DNA of 24,280 nt from Botryllus schlosseri (Eukaryota; Chordata; Ascidiacea; Stolidobranchia; Styelidae), in assembly GCA_000444245.1 (NCBI GenBank), contig ATSW01013407.1, positions 1 to 24,280 on the forward strand. The letters run 5' to 3'. Numbering within the stretch: position 1 is the stretch's first letter; every line of letters starts with the position of its first letter. The position numbers and the translations under genes were made by a program. Under the pieces are notes generated by a model that saw nothing but the letters and a program-made list of their open reading frames with translations, did not search any database and was not told the origin of the DNA. Shown in pieces: positions 9,650 to 19,408 of this stretch.

Positions 9650-9795
9650 CGCAGTGCTAGTCCATATCATGTAATCCGCAAGGGCATGCAATCCGACAAC
9701 CGTGTCCTGAGTTGTCGTAAAACCACCTTTCTCGTCTCGTTGTTCGATCAACCACAAGACAATCTTCCTAGTGAGGTCGAACATCTCCCGAGTGG
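9650..9795 (-). CDS. C3-like gene, exon 4 of window (end of TED)
   Basis: The acceptor gcatatttcag is followed by two bases completing an Ala codon and 48 codons; the donor is GTAAGA, phase 0. The diagnostic family block is KIVLWLIEQRDEKGGFTTTQ followed by DTVVGLHALADY, the end of the thioester domain (C5: KWLSEEQRYGGGFYSTQDT; C4 and A2M also have STQDTV). The last residues, YMIWTSTA, correspond to the return into the CUB domain. The 3' intron to exon 5 is 6.2 kb and almost wholly transposon-derived. Confidence 0.93.
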
Positions 9796-10126
9796 CTGAA
9801 ATATGCAAATAAAATAATCATCAACTAAGATTTAGTCGTGGATTGATATTGGGCACGTCTTAGAGTCTATTACATTTCCAAACATCAAAAGTAAGTTATC
9901 AGAGGAGGTCAAAGTGTGTGTGCTCAAGTAGAAGCAGAAGTAGCACCATAAGTTTTTACTTAAGTTCGAGTTGAGCAGTGAGATATGATTCTTTTGAGTA
10001 CTAAAATTCGAGAGTTCACTTATCAGCGAAAATTATAGTTTCGATAATATTTTCCACCGTAGAAACCTTGAAACCGGATTGGTCGTGTCGTATAGCATAC
10101 GAAACATGTAATACAAAGCTACACAG
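9796..10126. other. Intron between exons 3 and 4, no recognised gene
   Basis: AT-rich. Contains the inverted partner (10083-10113) of the short block at 1460-1491 and nothing else I can assign. Confidence 0.45.
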
Positions 10127-10716
10127 TAGGGTTGTTCAAAAATAACTTTTATTCCCGGATTCCTGGGGTTCACTGATTACATTGTTAGGTTGCCTAAAAA
10201 CGATGCACACCAAATTTGGCTTGGTTACAACCAGTAAAAGCCGACGCAGAGCAAATTGAAATTTTTGAATTTATTATGGAAGTATAAAAAAAGTTCAAAT
10301 TTTACTGTCGAAATTGTTAAGTTGTATAAAATGACGACGTATAACAATAACAATCATTGCTCAATTCCAACCTGTAGAAGTGGCATTATTGCAATTGAAA
10401 GTTTTAAATTTGCAAAAATAGAATTGACGGTGGGAAAACCAAGAATTATTAATGAAAAACTCAAATAACTTCGCTTCTACGGGTTGGAATTGCGTCAAAT
10501 TTGTTTTGCATCGTTTTCGTAGACAACTTACCAATTTCATGAGGTTTACAGTAAAATTTGATTTTTTTTTTATCGTAATAAATAATAAATTTCGATTGGT
10601 TTCGATTGTTAGGTAGGAATTGAGCCAAATTTGGTGCGCAGCGTTTTTTAGGCAACTTAACAATTTAATCAGTGAATCCCCGGGATCCTGAAAAAAAGTC
10701 ATTTTTAATGAGCCTA
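10127..10716 (+). mobile_element. TAGGG hairpin MITE, degenerate two-armed copy
   Basis: Starts TAGGGTTGTTCAAAAATAAC and ends GTCATTTTTAATGAGCCTA. The arms share inverted landmarks: TTGCCTAAAAACGATGC and GCGTTTTTTAGGCAAC; GCTCAATTCCAACC and GGTTGGAATTGCG. The central part has CTGTAGAAG facing CTTCTACGGG. The flanks CTACACAG (10119-10126) and, after removing the next insertion, CTACGCAC agree at 6 of 8 bases. Confidence 0.78.
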
Positions 10717-11533
10717 CTACGCTAGGGTTGCCATACGTCCGGAATTTCCCGGACATGTCCGGAATTTCACTGAAAAATCGGCGTCCGGGAGGAATTTCTA
10801 AAATATGCCTAAATGTCCGGAATTTTGAAGGCTGGAAGCAGGCTCAAATTCTTTTCGTAAATCAACGTAAACAAAATTAATTTCAAGGAGATTTATGCTA
10901 TTCAAAATTGTTCTTTGCGCCGCGCGCGAGTTAATGCAACGTATAATGATATTAGTATGGGCACCAGGCACCGCCCTCGTTAAAAATGCAATCAAAATAA
11001 ATATAAATAACCATTATTTACTGAAATAAGTCTGATTGTAATCGCAATTATAAGCTAACGGTATATTCCTAGAGGAGGTTAAGGCCGATTGGATGCTTCA
11101 GTCACAGACAAGTGGTTCCGAGCCTTGGGGTCGTTTGCCTTTATCTGGGGATCGCGATGATGTTGGACGTAATCAGCTTCCTAGGCCGTGAATAAGTTTG
11201 GGCAAGCTGAATATTTTTAGTAATCAGCTTATCAGGTTTTGTGCTGGTGATCAAGTNAANAGGTTGNNNATNANNGGATGTGCAACCTGCTGGTGCATTT
11301 TATAGTAGCCTAATGTATNGAAGAATCAATATTATTTACAGAATNNATACATAAAATTTCANAGCCAAATGCANATAGTAAGTGCCCAACAAGTTACATC
11401 GACTGACGACTACCCTATGCCCTATGGTNGGCCCAAGATCAGTNCTTTGTTGGGCGGAAGGGGGCAGAAAAAATGTTGTTTCGGACCTGATTAAAACACA
11501 TAAACAGATAGCCGCACCGACCTAACAGTATAN

Positions 11534-11690
11534 CAGGGCTGTCAAACANAATCCTGACAGGTCAGACACGGCCCGCCAGATGATTTNATCCGGCCCGTGG
11601 AGGAATCTATTGCANACNCTAGCAAGTAGCAATCACAAGAGCTCACATTACAGATGGCCCAATTCATGACCTATGTTCCACTCCATTCCT
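11534..11690 (+). mobile_element. Worn hAT 5' terminus
   Basis: CAGGGCTGTCAAAC followed by CGGCCCGCCAGATG and CCGGCCCGTGG is the common hAT start seen more clearly at 16541. Ambiguous bases obscure it, and no matching far end was found. Confidence 0.5.
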
Positions 11691-11703
11691 GTATAGTGTA
11701 TAC

Positions 11704-12531
11704 CAGGGGCAGTCAATCCGTGGCCCGCGGGCTAAATGTGGCCCGCGAGAAGGTTTTGAGTGGCCCGCGACCTAATTCTCGAAATTAGTTATAACACAAA
11801 AAATTAATTAGCCAGGTAATTTATTGTGGACTGGCAAGGCAAACTAAAAATTTCATTAGTCTGACCACGGAATGTATGATATTGATGACTAAAATATCAG
11901 TTCCGACGCATTTACGTCGCTAGAGGCCAGCCACATTTTCCGTAGATCTTCGTATATGACCAAATAATATAATATTTCGTGGCCGATTTATTTGACTTGA
12001 TATTTTTCTTAGAACTTCTCGCGATTTATTGTCACTCGATTTCTTTGTTTTATTGGTACCCCCCTGAAGATTACAATTTTAAAATACGCCCAATTTACAG
12101 AATGGGTTATCACTATATTCGAAATTATAAGAGAACGTGTCGTCCAACATGTTCTAGTCTGGCGATAAAACCTTTGCGTAAAATGTTAGACGCATATTTG
12201 CCGAAGCACGAAATATTCCATATTAATATGCTCAAGTACCGATTAATCAGGTCCTTGTCACATAAGCCTAGCTCTATATAGATTCGACCTGCAATATATA
12301 CAAGTGACATTATTATTGACCGAATACGTTCATAAACTTTTAGAAATGTTTGCAGCGGTTGGGACCAGAGTGCATTGCACACTGACTTTTCATGAAACAA
12401 TTGTAATCGATTTTGGCGCGTAGTCATATAAGTAGTCATATAAGTAACAAATGATTATTAACATCAAGTGGTCCGCGCAATGGTTCGTGAATCTCATGTG
12501 GCCCTTTGGACGAAAAGGTTGGCCATCCCTG
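11704..12531 (+). mobile_element. hAT MITE nested in 10723-12667
   Basis: Starts CAGGGGCAGTCAATCCGTGG and ends AAGGTTGGCCATCCCTG, with GGCCCGCG motifs inside the left end. The flanks GTGTATAC (11696-11703) and GTATATAC (12532-12539) are an 8-bp duplication with one mismatch. About 830 bases; the interior shows no transposase similarity in any frame. Confidence 0.85.
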
Positions 12532-12803
12532 GTATATACAGTCGATGGGCAATGATTTGCTAGTATGACGTCATATTGACTGTCAATGTGTTACCCCTGA
12601 TTTTAAAATCCGCTAGTGGGCGCTAAAAAGTGTCCGGAATTTGTTTCTCAAAAATATGGTAACCCTGTACTACGCACGTTAGTGGAATGGCATATATGTG
12701 AAGTCGTGATTAACTCACGGCATCGGCACAAAGTGCAGTGAAATAGGCAAGTTATCCTGAATAAATCCAGAAAGAAATAGCGTAAGGACTATAATGTACT
12801 TAC

Positions 12804-12988
12804 CATTAGTCGCCCCTGCCTCCAACAAAAGTGCCAGCAATCCATATCCAGTTGCTTCGATGTCAATAGCGAGAGGTTTACGTTGATACCAGTAGGCGTG
12901 GGTGCCCGTGCCTTGAATTTCAGCCAAAGGTGCTCCTTTTAAGAACGCCAGTCTGCGGTCGGGAGATAAGATGATCGTGGATCGCAAC
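12804..12988 (-). CDS. C3-like gene, exon 3 of window (TED)
   Basis: The acceptor ccttgttcag is followed by one base that completes a Lys codon, 61 codons and one trailing base; the donor is GTAAGT. Readable blocks are THAYWYQRKPLAIDIEATGY and GLLALLLEAG. They match the family pattern of an acidic or aromatic loop followed by E-[AM]-T-x-Y-[AV]-LLA-LL (C3: NVEATSYALLALL). Open reading continues into the intron on both sides, so the exon limits rest on splice sites, phase and homology. The flanking introns hold hAT elements (10723-12667 downstream; 13148-13980 upstream). Confidence 0.9.
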
Positions 12989-13147
12989 CTGAACAAGGAA
13001 TGCATAGAGTTCGAGCACCAGCACAGACTAAACAACTGTTTCTTAACCCATAGTAACTTGGGAAACCCTTTCCCTGATATGCAAGCCTTCAGGGAACCAC
13101 GAAAACAAAAATCTACCACAGAACATCTCTAACTACAAATCAAATAG

Positions 13148-13980
13148 CAGTGTTGGGATCAAGTCTCTACCTTCGAGTCACGAGTCATTGCACATTTTGA
13201 CTCGAGACAAGTCAAGTCAATCGATTTTTATAGGTGACTCGAGTCAAGTCGAGTCAAGTCAAATCAAGTAAAGTCAAGTCATAATTTAAGTCGAGTTGAT
13301 TTTTCGCAGTACAAGGCATAATTACGTCATTGCCTTTTGATAGCTGTTTGAAAATTGCCATTTATTTGGAATGGAGGGACGAATATACAGTTAAATAAAC
13401 ATGCACAAAAGCGTCTTATCGCTGACGTATGCGTAGAACTGCTAAACCACCTCCAAGTAACTGTATAGCCTCAGTCCATAATTTATCAGCAAAAATCGAG
13501 AATAGAATACGAAACCTCTGAAAGTTGAATTGAAACGAATCGATATGATGCAATGCACTAGCCACCTACACATCCGTGAGATACAATTTAAGCCTGCGCC
13601 GATCGCGGACGAGTAATAAACTTAAAACTATATTAAAATCCGATTTAAATCATACAAGAGGTTTGGTTAAGGTGGGTACAGACCACAATGAGCAGTCTAT
13701 AGAACAGAGGTAGATACTTTGCCATAAGATTATGTTGCAACTAGTTTACGACAACGTAAGCTGTATGCTCCAATCACTTTGCGGTCAATTTATTTGTGAT
13801 AGAACAATGGAGGCTCGGCAAAACGCACAATCACTGATTGATTGCTCTGTAACCAGCGTATCGCGAACAATCCGAATCTATGCAAGATAAGCCATTTTTA
13901 TTGACACCGTTACTTGATGACTTGAAATTGACTTGTAAAATTCGCTCCGAGTCACGAGTCAATCCACGAGTCATCCACTG
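13148..13980 (-). mobile_element. hAT-type MITE, CAGTGTTGGG family, internally reduced at one end
   Basis: Reverse-oriented copy of 3561-4458. It starts CAGTGTTGGGATCAAGTC, has the same dense TTGACTCGAGTCAAGTC arrays, and shares interior landmarks such as the block CTTACGCTGTCGTAAACTAG seen reversed near 13746-13765. The far end near 13950-13980 is shortened relative to 3561 but still ends CACTG-like. No TSD is seen. Confidence 0.8.
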
Positions 13981-14095
13981 ACTTGGTTTTTTGGAAAAAA
14001 CCAAATACAATATTTATCGTTGATTTGAAAAACAAAGTGCAGTGTTTTTATTATGCCTGCTCATAATCACACTAACAATATGTAACCAACTTGGT

Positions 14096-14112
14096 TATAT
14101 ATATATATATAT
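14096..14112. repeat. (TA)n microsatellite
   Basis: Uninterrupted TA dinucleotides over about 17 bases in the intron between exons 2 and 3. Confidence 0.9.
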
Positions 14113-14329
14113 TGACTTTCAATTAAATAATTAAATGTAAGGGCAAAAGAAAACAGGAAACAAAAGAACATCAAAACATCAACTTGGTTAGAACCATAAT
14201 GTCTATTGGATCTCCGGTTTACAAGATAAAGAATAGATAATAAAGAATATATTAAGCTTCTGTTTAACCCTCGAAAACATCTACCACTGCCTTTGACTCA
14301 CTCTCACCACTTTACAACCAAGATTAAGA

Positions 14330-14520
14330 GCGGATATCATAAAGTTGGCTTATTCGGGTGAATGATAATCGTGGCGCATAAAGTTGGTAAAGGTTTCGTT
14401 CGAAGTTTATTCCGAGTCACTGGTGAAACTTTTAATCCAGCGAGGTAGGTTGCAACGAGCAACAGTTTTTATTCAGATGATTAGCATCCCCTGGATGAGC
14501 TAACTTTATGATCTCCGCCC
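14330..14520. repeat. Small inverted repeat
   Basis: GCGGATATCATAAAGTTGGC near 14331 is inverted at 14491-14520 as GAGCTAACTTTATGATCTCC, about 130 bases apart. It could fold as a hairpin; likely a MITE remnant. The rest of 13981-14804 shows nothing recognised. Confidence 0.55.
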
Positions 14521-14804
14521 TTGAAGAACTATCAAGAAAAAAAATGCTATTCACTAGCTGTAACCGACAGAACAATAAATTTATTTCACTTATTGCTTTT
14601 GCTAATACCGCTTTACCGGATTTTGTATATATTTGTACCATATTACATATGTATGACTGCAAATTAATTCAAGAGAGTTACTGCGCAAGAAAATTTGTGT
14701 AACTGGTTTTCATTCTCCCGTAAGAAGATACGACACTGATAATGCCTCTCTTAGCACCGTCCTTAGTCGCATTATCACATTAGTTTGGTACCGCAATGAC
14801 ATAC

Positions 14805-15043
14805 TTGGCTCTCATTTCCACACTGTACTCATGCATGACATCAGACACAGTCATCGCGTAGGCAACGAGCGCGATGGCGTACGGTTGCTCCATCTGAGGG
14901 TTTTCTTTTTGACCGACCAAGTATTGACTTGCTTTGAGGATGGCTTCTTCAACGGCTTTGACGTGTTGGTCACACAAAGAGACAGATTCCACCAGGGACA
15001 TCATTACGTACGCAGTGAGAGTCAGTTTACTTCCAACTGCGAC
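14805..15043 (-). CDS. C3-like gene, exon 2 of window (TED)
   Basis: The acceptor cattttag leads into phase 0 and 79 codons plus two bases; the donor is GTATGT. It begins VAVGSKLTLTAYVMMSLVES, which matches the C3 block KDMALTAFVLISLQEA, and continues SLCDQHVKAVEEAI with a cysteine in the position of C3 DICEEQV. The block QPYAIALVAYAM matches the RSYTVAIAGYAL helix of C3. The cysteine in this exon and that of exon 1 are the expected disulfide pair inside the TED, a feature absent from A2M. Helix-rich, no membrane segment. Confidence 0.9.
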
Positions 15044-15214
15044 CTAAAATGATAATATTGCATGCATGTTTGTTATACTTAAAACTGATATCATTGAGAT
15101 ACAGACTTGGATAACTAGATAATTTTAAATCTAGCTAAACTAGATAGAGTGAAATGCTCGTAATCTAATTTTAATCTAATTTATGAATGTTTCCATGCTC
15201 TCACTAATCTATTA

Positions 15215-15330
15215 TCTGGTTTTCCTGAAAATGCCACAGGAGAGCTGTACATTGCGAAAGGAGCCAAGCTTGCGTACAGACATTTGCCATTTCTCGTGCT
15301 TATGAAAATGATCTCTGATTAGATATGAAC
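15215..15330 (+). repeat. Dispersed intronic repeat, copy B
   Basis: Same-orientation match to 265-385, with GAGCCAAGCTTG and CATTTGCCAT conserved. Confidence 0.6.
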
Positions 15331-15399
15331 TGAACTTGATTCAATTACCAAGTTTTCACGAATTCAGTAATTCTAATTCTAATATAATCTAGTTCTGGT

Positions 15400-15885
15400 T
15401 CTAGTGCATTAAACAAAAATTAGTTGCCGAACAACTAGAAAACATGTGTCGTCGTTTGGCGTGAATCGAGATACTGGTGTTCTGTTGTGTGATGTTACAG
15501 CAGCCATTGCTAGCTTAGAGTCATCACTGCTAACAGTCGGGTAACCAGAGGGTGGATTTTGGTGTCAAAGCCCCTCTCATTCTAGCCGATTCGATTCCGA
15601 TGAAATAAAAGTTGCCGAGTTGTTTCGAATTGAAATTAGTTGCCCATTTTTTAAAATAGATAGTTCTAGTTCTAGTTTTGAGTTTTCAAAAGTGAGTAGT
15701 TCTAGTTCTAGTTATGAGTTTTGAAAAGGGAGTAGTTCTAGTTCTAGCTCTAGTTGCTCATTTCGAAAATCACGTATTTTTAGTTCTAGTCGCGCATTTG
15801 GAAAATAGACTAGTTTTAGTTGCGCATTTTCGAAAATCGAGTAGTTCTAATTGTAGTTGCACATATTGAAAATCCAGTAGTTTGT
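15400..15885. repeat. TAGTTCTAGTT repeat array
   Basis: From about 15655 on, a unit of roughly 45-50 bases recurs about five times, each with AGTTCTAGTTCTAGTT, a GCGCATTT-like block and GAAAAT. TCTAATTCTAATAT and CTAGTTCTGGTTCTAG near 15370-15402 belong to the same motif. The array resembles the subterminal part of a MITE, although no TIR was found. It stops about 15 bases from the exon 1 donor. Confidence 0.7.
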
Positions 15886-15900
15886 ACCAGTTTAACTTAC

Positions 15901-16060
15901 ATGCATTACTTGATGAATAACGCGTCTTCCAGTATTGAAACTACCGTCGGCAGCTTGCTGCGTTGTCAACCAGGAAATAGAAGTGCAAATCGGTGAGGTG
16001 TCCATGGTAGTGTGGAATTGTTTAGCGTGCGCAAATACTTTATTAACGTATGCATTGAAC
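15901..16060 (-). CDS. C3-like gene, exon 1 of window (TED)
   Basis: The acceptor ctatctttcag precedes a single base that completes a split codon, then 53 codons follow, starting FNAYVNKVFAHAKQF. This matches the C3 block WLTAYVVKVFSLA. Next comes SPICTSISWLTTQQAADGSF, aligning with the C3 stretch around its TED cysteine (QVLCGAVKWL), then RRVIHQVMH, like the C3 VIHQEM. The donor is GTAAGT and the exon ends in phase 0. It forms part of the alpha/alpha toroid that carries the thioester; the thioester itself belongs to an earlier exon not seen here. A tandem TAGTTCTAGTT array ends about 15 bases beyond the donor. Confidence 0.9.
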
Positions 16061-16344
16061 CTGAAAGATAGTGATAGAATACCACCTGAAAATAGTACAA
16101 TGAACGCTTTCTTACGCAAAACTCCATGCTGTTGACGTCATATTTTGTGGTGCGATTGTTGATATAGGCCTATAATGTTCTTCCTAATTCTCTACTAGTT
16201 CCTGATTATTAGCCCTGACGAGTGTGAGCCGAAAATTGTCGGGTTCATTTTAATATGAATATACTATTCAAGTAATAAAATACTCAATTCTTACAAACTT
16301 TGAAACCGCTAATTTTAGTTGTACTTCAGTTTCAGTTTCCAAAA

Positions 16345-16540
16345 CCACAGTGCCAGTTAAATAACTATCAGATCACCATTTAACATATGCAAACATGTGA
16401 TTAACGGTGACATGCAAAATTGTTTCATTGTGGCATAGAATTATTAACTATGCAATGAACGTGGAAGAATGCCTTTTAGATATCCTTCTTCTTTTCATGT
16501 TTTATAAGTTTTATAACATGGACTCTCTGATACCGTAATG
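16345..16540 (+). repeat. Direct repeat, copy 1
   Basis: About 190 bases recur at 17688-17871 in the same orientation: CCACAGTG, AAACATATGC, GTGATTAACG, ATTGTTTCATTG, TATGCAATGAAC, ATAACATGGACTCTCT. Copy 1 stops exactly where the CAGGGGTGTCAAACTC hAT end begins. Confidence 0.8.
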
Positions 16541-16646
16541 CAGGGGTGTCAAACTCGACTTGCGTCGCGGGCCGGATTCAAACCTTAAGCTTACTAGCGG
16601 GCCGGACCAGTCAAAGTGGTGTTACCTCAAAATTATTGCTCTTGTA
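16541..16646 (+). mobile_element. hAT 5' end, CAGGGGTGTCAAACTC type
   Basis: CAGGGGTGTCAAACTCGACT followed by GCGGGCCGGATTC and a second GCGGGCCGGAC is a standard hAT terminal region. It is cut after about 105 bases by the next hAT end. Confidence 0.75.
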
Positions 16647-17060
16647 CAGGGGTGAGCAAACTTTTGAGCTCGCGGGCCGCACTATATAAAATTGAGATAC
16701 TAAGCCAAAATTCAATATTGATATTTGATTATATAGTGACCGACAACATAGGAAAATATATATGTATTTGCATATTTAAAACAAATCAAGCGTGGATTTG
16801 ATGATAACTTACGCCGGTACACGCGTCAGAAACATTTACGAGAATTTATAAGCTGTTTGTTAGGGAGTAAAGTCGGTTGTCCCGATTCTTAGAACTGGAT
16901 GTAAATTTGAATCTGCGAGCAGCAATGCGTTCATATATTTGCTGATTGTACTTATGGTTTACCTCCAGGACACACAATCCTGACAGCATCATAACCATGT
17001 TACCTTTTAATACGCCTCTACAATATATAGATATATTATAAATGTAATACAAAAAACGAA
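16647..17060 (+). mobile_element. hAT 5' end, CAGGGGTGAGCAAAC type
   Basis: CAGGGGTGAGCAAACTTTTG followed by GCTCGCGGGCCGCAC is another hAT terminus, inserted in or abutting the first. No reciprocal terminus or TSD could be fixed, so the right limit is approximate. Confidence 0.65.
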
Positions 17061-17687
17061 TCTATCTAACACCCTCGGAGATCGATTTTTCCAAGTACAG
17101 CATTAAAAGGAATTAACTTGCTCGTGTTTCCAATCTAAAATCACACTCGTTGTCCGAATCAAGTCATTTACATTTCACTTTATGTGGTGTTTAGCAATTG
17201 AAACCTTTCAAAATGCATGGGTAATAAATATGCCCCACAATGACTGTGACGCACGGAAAAACAAGTGTGAAGCCTGACATTCACTGTGTACGAAATGCTC
17301 GACCAAAGGCCATTACACAAATTGCTGCAGGCAATGCCTAGACTGCGGGAAGTGGGGACACAAGGACAAATCGTACAGACTTAGCGCGAAGCATATGTCC
17401 AAGCTGTCGGAGGCCCAGAGTGAATCCTCCTCTAGCACTGCTGAAAGAACTGCTGGCTGCATCGGATCTGAGGTCTCAAATGATGCCTTATGCTGTCCCT
17501 TAGAATCCCTCGAGGCAAACAGATCGCATCACTTTCCGCTATGGTGAATAGACTCGATCGACCACAAATTTCCAATATATCGACTCCGACTCCCGAGTCT
17601 TTAAACGTACCGACTGAGAATAGTTTCTCAAGAGAGCTCCTACTCCCAACTCCAACATTATTACCAATTTAATTCGAAAATTATATG

Positions 17688-17871
17688 CCACAGTGACGGT
17701 TGAATGACCATCAAATAACCATTAAACATATGCATACATATGATTAACGATTGCATGCAAATTGTTTCATTGCGGCACTATGCAATGAACATGGAATAAT
17801 GCCTTTCTAAGTATCCTTCCGTTTTTCATATTTCATAGGTTTTTATAACATGGACTCTCTAATACCCTAAT
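17688..17871 (+). repeat. Direct repeat, copy 2
   Basis: Partner of 16345-16540, uninterrupted, located in the non-coding stretch between the gag and protease remnants of the Gypsy fossil. Confidence 0.8.
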
Positions 17872-18470
17872 ATGTATGAATCATTCAACGATGACATATA
17901 TCCAATCCTGTATAATTAAAATGTGGCTAAAACAATCGAAGTGTAGCTCTTGTGTATGAGCCAGCAACTAATACAGAGATGTAACTTGCTAGTTTTGTCA
18001 TTACGCACTATACTGATTACAAGCACACACACTCTCACTACTAGTAAACATAGGTCAGAAAAGAAATTTAGGAAGTAGTCAAATAGCATATGTCTATCTA
18101 CATGCATATAGTCAAGTGTTCAAGGACTAGGACTTATATAGAGTCTTACTTAATCATTTGCTCGACCCAAGCAGCTGAGCCACACTACAGATTTTTTTTA
18201 TATTTGTCAAGTAGGAAGCAGGGTTTGGTTATATTTACAACAATTTTACTAAACCAGACGATGTATTTACTCTGTCGCAGTACCATGGTATAATTCCAAA
18301 AATTACATCAATTTGTGACTGCATCGCGAAAATGCATATTGTAAATTTTTTCCTCTATGCAACTGAATTGCAGTTTGCAAATAATGTCTATTCTTATCAA
18401 TATTGTTACTAATAACAGTGGATAAAATCCTATTCTGGTTATTAGTGGTAATTTTAAGCTACCTTGTTTT
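17872..18470. other. Non-coding insert, no recognised gene
   Basis: AT-rich sequence separating Gypsy parts. No TIR, domain or RNA gene recognised. Confidence 0.45.
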
Positions 18471-18686
18471 CATAACAAAGAAGTTGGAGTTGGAGTCGGA
18501 GTCAGGGTCATTTTCACCAACTCCGACCCCAATTCTAGTCAGTATTTCTTCCACGACTCCGACTTCAGCCACTATAGTTTTCACGACTCCAACTCCAAGG
18601 CGTGCTAAAGAGACCACGACTCAATTAAGCGCAAAATCGCCAAACTCCGACCTCGAATCCTACGACCCAATATCGGCACAGCCCTG
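18471..18686 (-). mobile_element. MITE end with ACTCCGACTCC array
   Basis: On the minus strand it starts CAGGGCTGTGCCGATATTGG and leads into repeated GGAGTTGGAGTCG and GGAGTCGGAGTC motifs. A related patch lies at 17578-17660 (CGACTCCGACTCCC, CCCAACTCCAAC) and may be the other subterminal region; in that case the insert would be about 1.1 kb and would include direct-repeat copy 2. No TSD was found. Confidence 0.55.
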
Positions 18687-19408
18687 CGTACTGCTCTCGT
18701 TGAGCCTGCTTTCTAATGAACCTTCTCTGCTGCGTCACCCCATTCGCACCTCCCTTCGGTTTTCTTTCATCCTGACTTACATGGTAGCTGATACTGGTTG
18801 CCAGAGCTCTAGCATGTCCTTGGTCATCGGCTATGCGACAGCGCTTCAACCGCCGTGATCTGCTACCTGTTCAGCTCAGCAGGAAGGGCCCATCTCCTGT
18901 GGACTTGGGCATCATTGGTAGGATTGCTGTGGATATCAGTTTTGTAGCAATCAGTGGGAATACGAGAACAACCCACATCATGTGCTATGTGTCGACTACA
19001 CTTGACAGATCCTACCTCTGCAGGGAAGCCCTAGCCACGCTCGGCATCATACCGGGGATTTCCCGTGCAATCGTAGTTTGGAGGATGTTCATACTACGAC
19101 TGCGATTGAACAAAATGATCCTGCCTGCTCTTGTCCTCGCCGTGAACCTCAGTCAACACCCTTCCCGACACTCTACCTCCTGGACTAAAGCCAACTAGGG
19201 GGCATGTCGACCGATTGAAGGACTGGCAACTGGATTACTATGGCTCGACTACGTTCAATGTATGCGAACACCAACCTCTGCCGCTGATGACAGAGGAAGA
19301 GCTGCATCTGCATGTTGACCCGGATGCTATGCCCGTCGCGACGCACAAACCCACTCTGGTCCTCATTCACTGGCGATACAGGTGCATCCTGACCTAGAGA
19401 GGAATGTA

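Larger units (their letters stand above)
10723..12667 (+). mobile_element. hAT-type element, TAGGGTTGCCATA/TATGGTAACCCTG
   Basis: The terminal parts TAGGGTTGCCATAC and ATATGGTAACCCTG, each followed inward by a GTCCGGAATTT motif (GTCCGGAATTTC, CGGAATTTGTTT), make an imperfect TIR. Flanks are a perfect 8-bp duplication TACTACGC (10715-10722, 12668-12675). The interior is a mosaic: AT-rich DNA, a stretch with ambiguous bases (11257-11617) and the hAT at 11704-12531. No transposase is readable. It landed at the right tip of the hairpin element. Confidence 0.87.
1..16060 (-). other. Complement C3-like thioester-protein gene, partial (8 exons)
   Basis: Eight minus-strand exons with GT donors and AG acceptors join in compatible phases (2/0, 0/2, 2/1, 1/0, 0/1, 1/0, 0/1, 1/open) to give 441 codons without a stop. 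The order is TED second half (exons 1-4), CUB end (5-6) and receptor-binding domain (7-8). Known family features: complement C3, C4 and C5 are secreted opsonin or lytic-pathway proteins of the A2M superfamily. C3-type evidence seen here: VIHQ-M after the first TED helices, Cys in SPICTSISWL and in VESVSLCDQHV (aligning with the C3 TED cysteine pair), GYGEGTIS, and EEACHFEL (compare EEVCSF in C5, LTCNKF in C3). TQDTVV also occurs in A2M, CD109 and C4, so it does not discriminate. The thioester motif and N-terminal half are right of the window; the 3' end is left of it. Introns are 0.4 to more than 8 kb and full of transposons. A2M or TEP identity remains possible. Confidence 0.82.

Noticed and set aside
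11979-12281. 100-codon open frame on the plus strand
   Set aside because: Lies wholly inside a non-autonomous hAT (11704-12531) and has no recognisable domain; best explained as chance.
16846-17052. 68-codon minus-strand frame with NHKYNQQIYERIAARRFKF
   Set aside because: Looked briefly like a protein domain, but sits behind a hAT terminus and matches nothing I can name.
16345-17871. Direct repeats as LTRs of the Gypsy fossil
   Set aside because: The second copy lies between gag and protease remnants, the limits are not TG...CA, and no primer-binding site follows.
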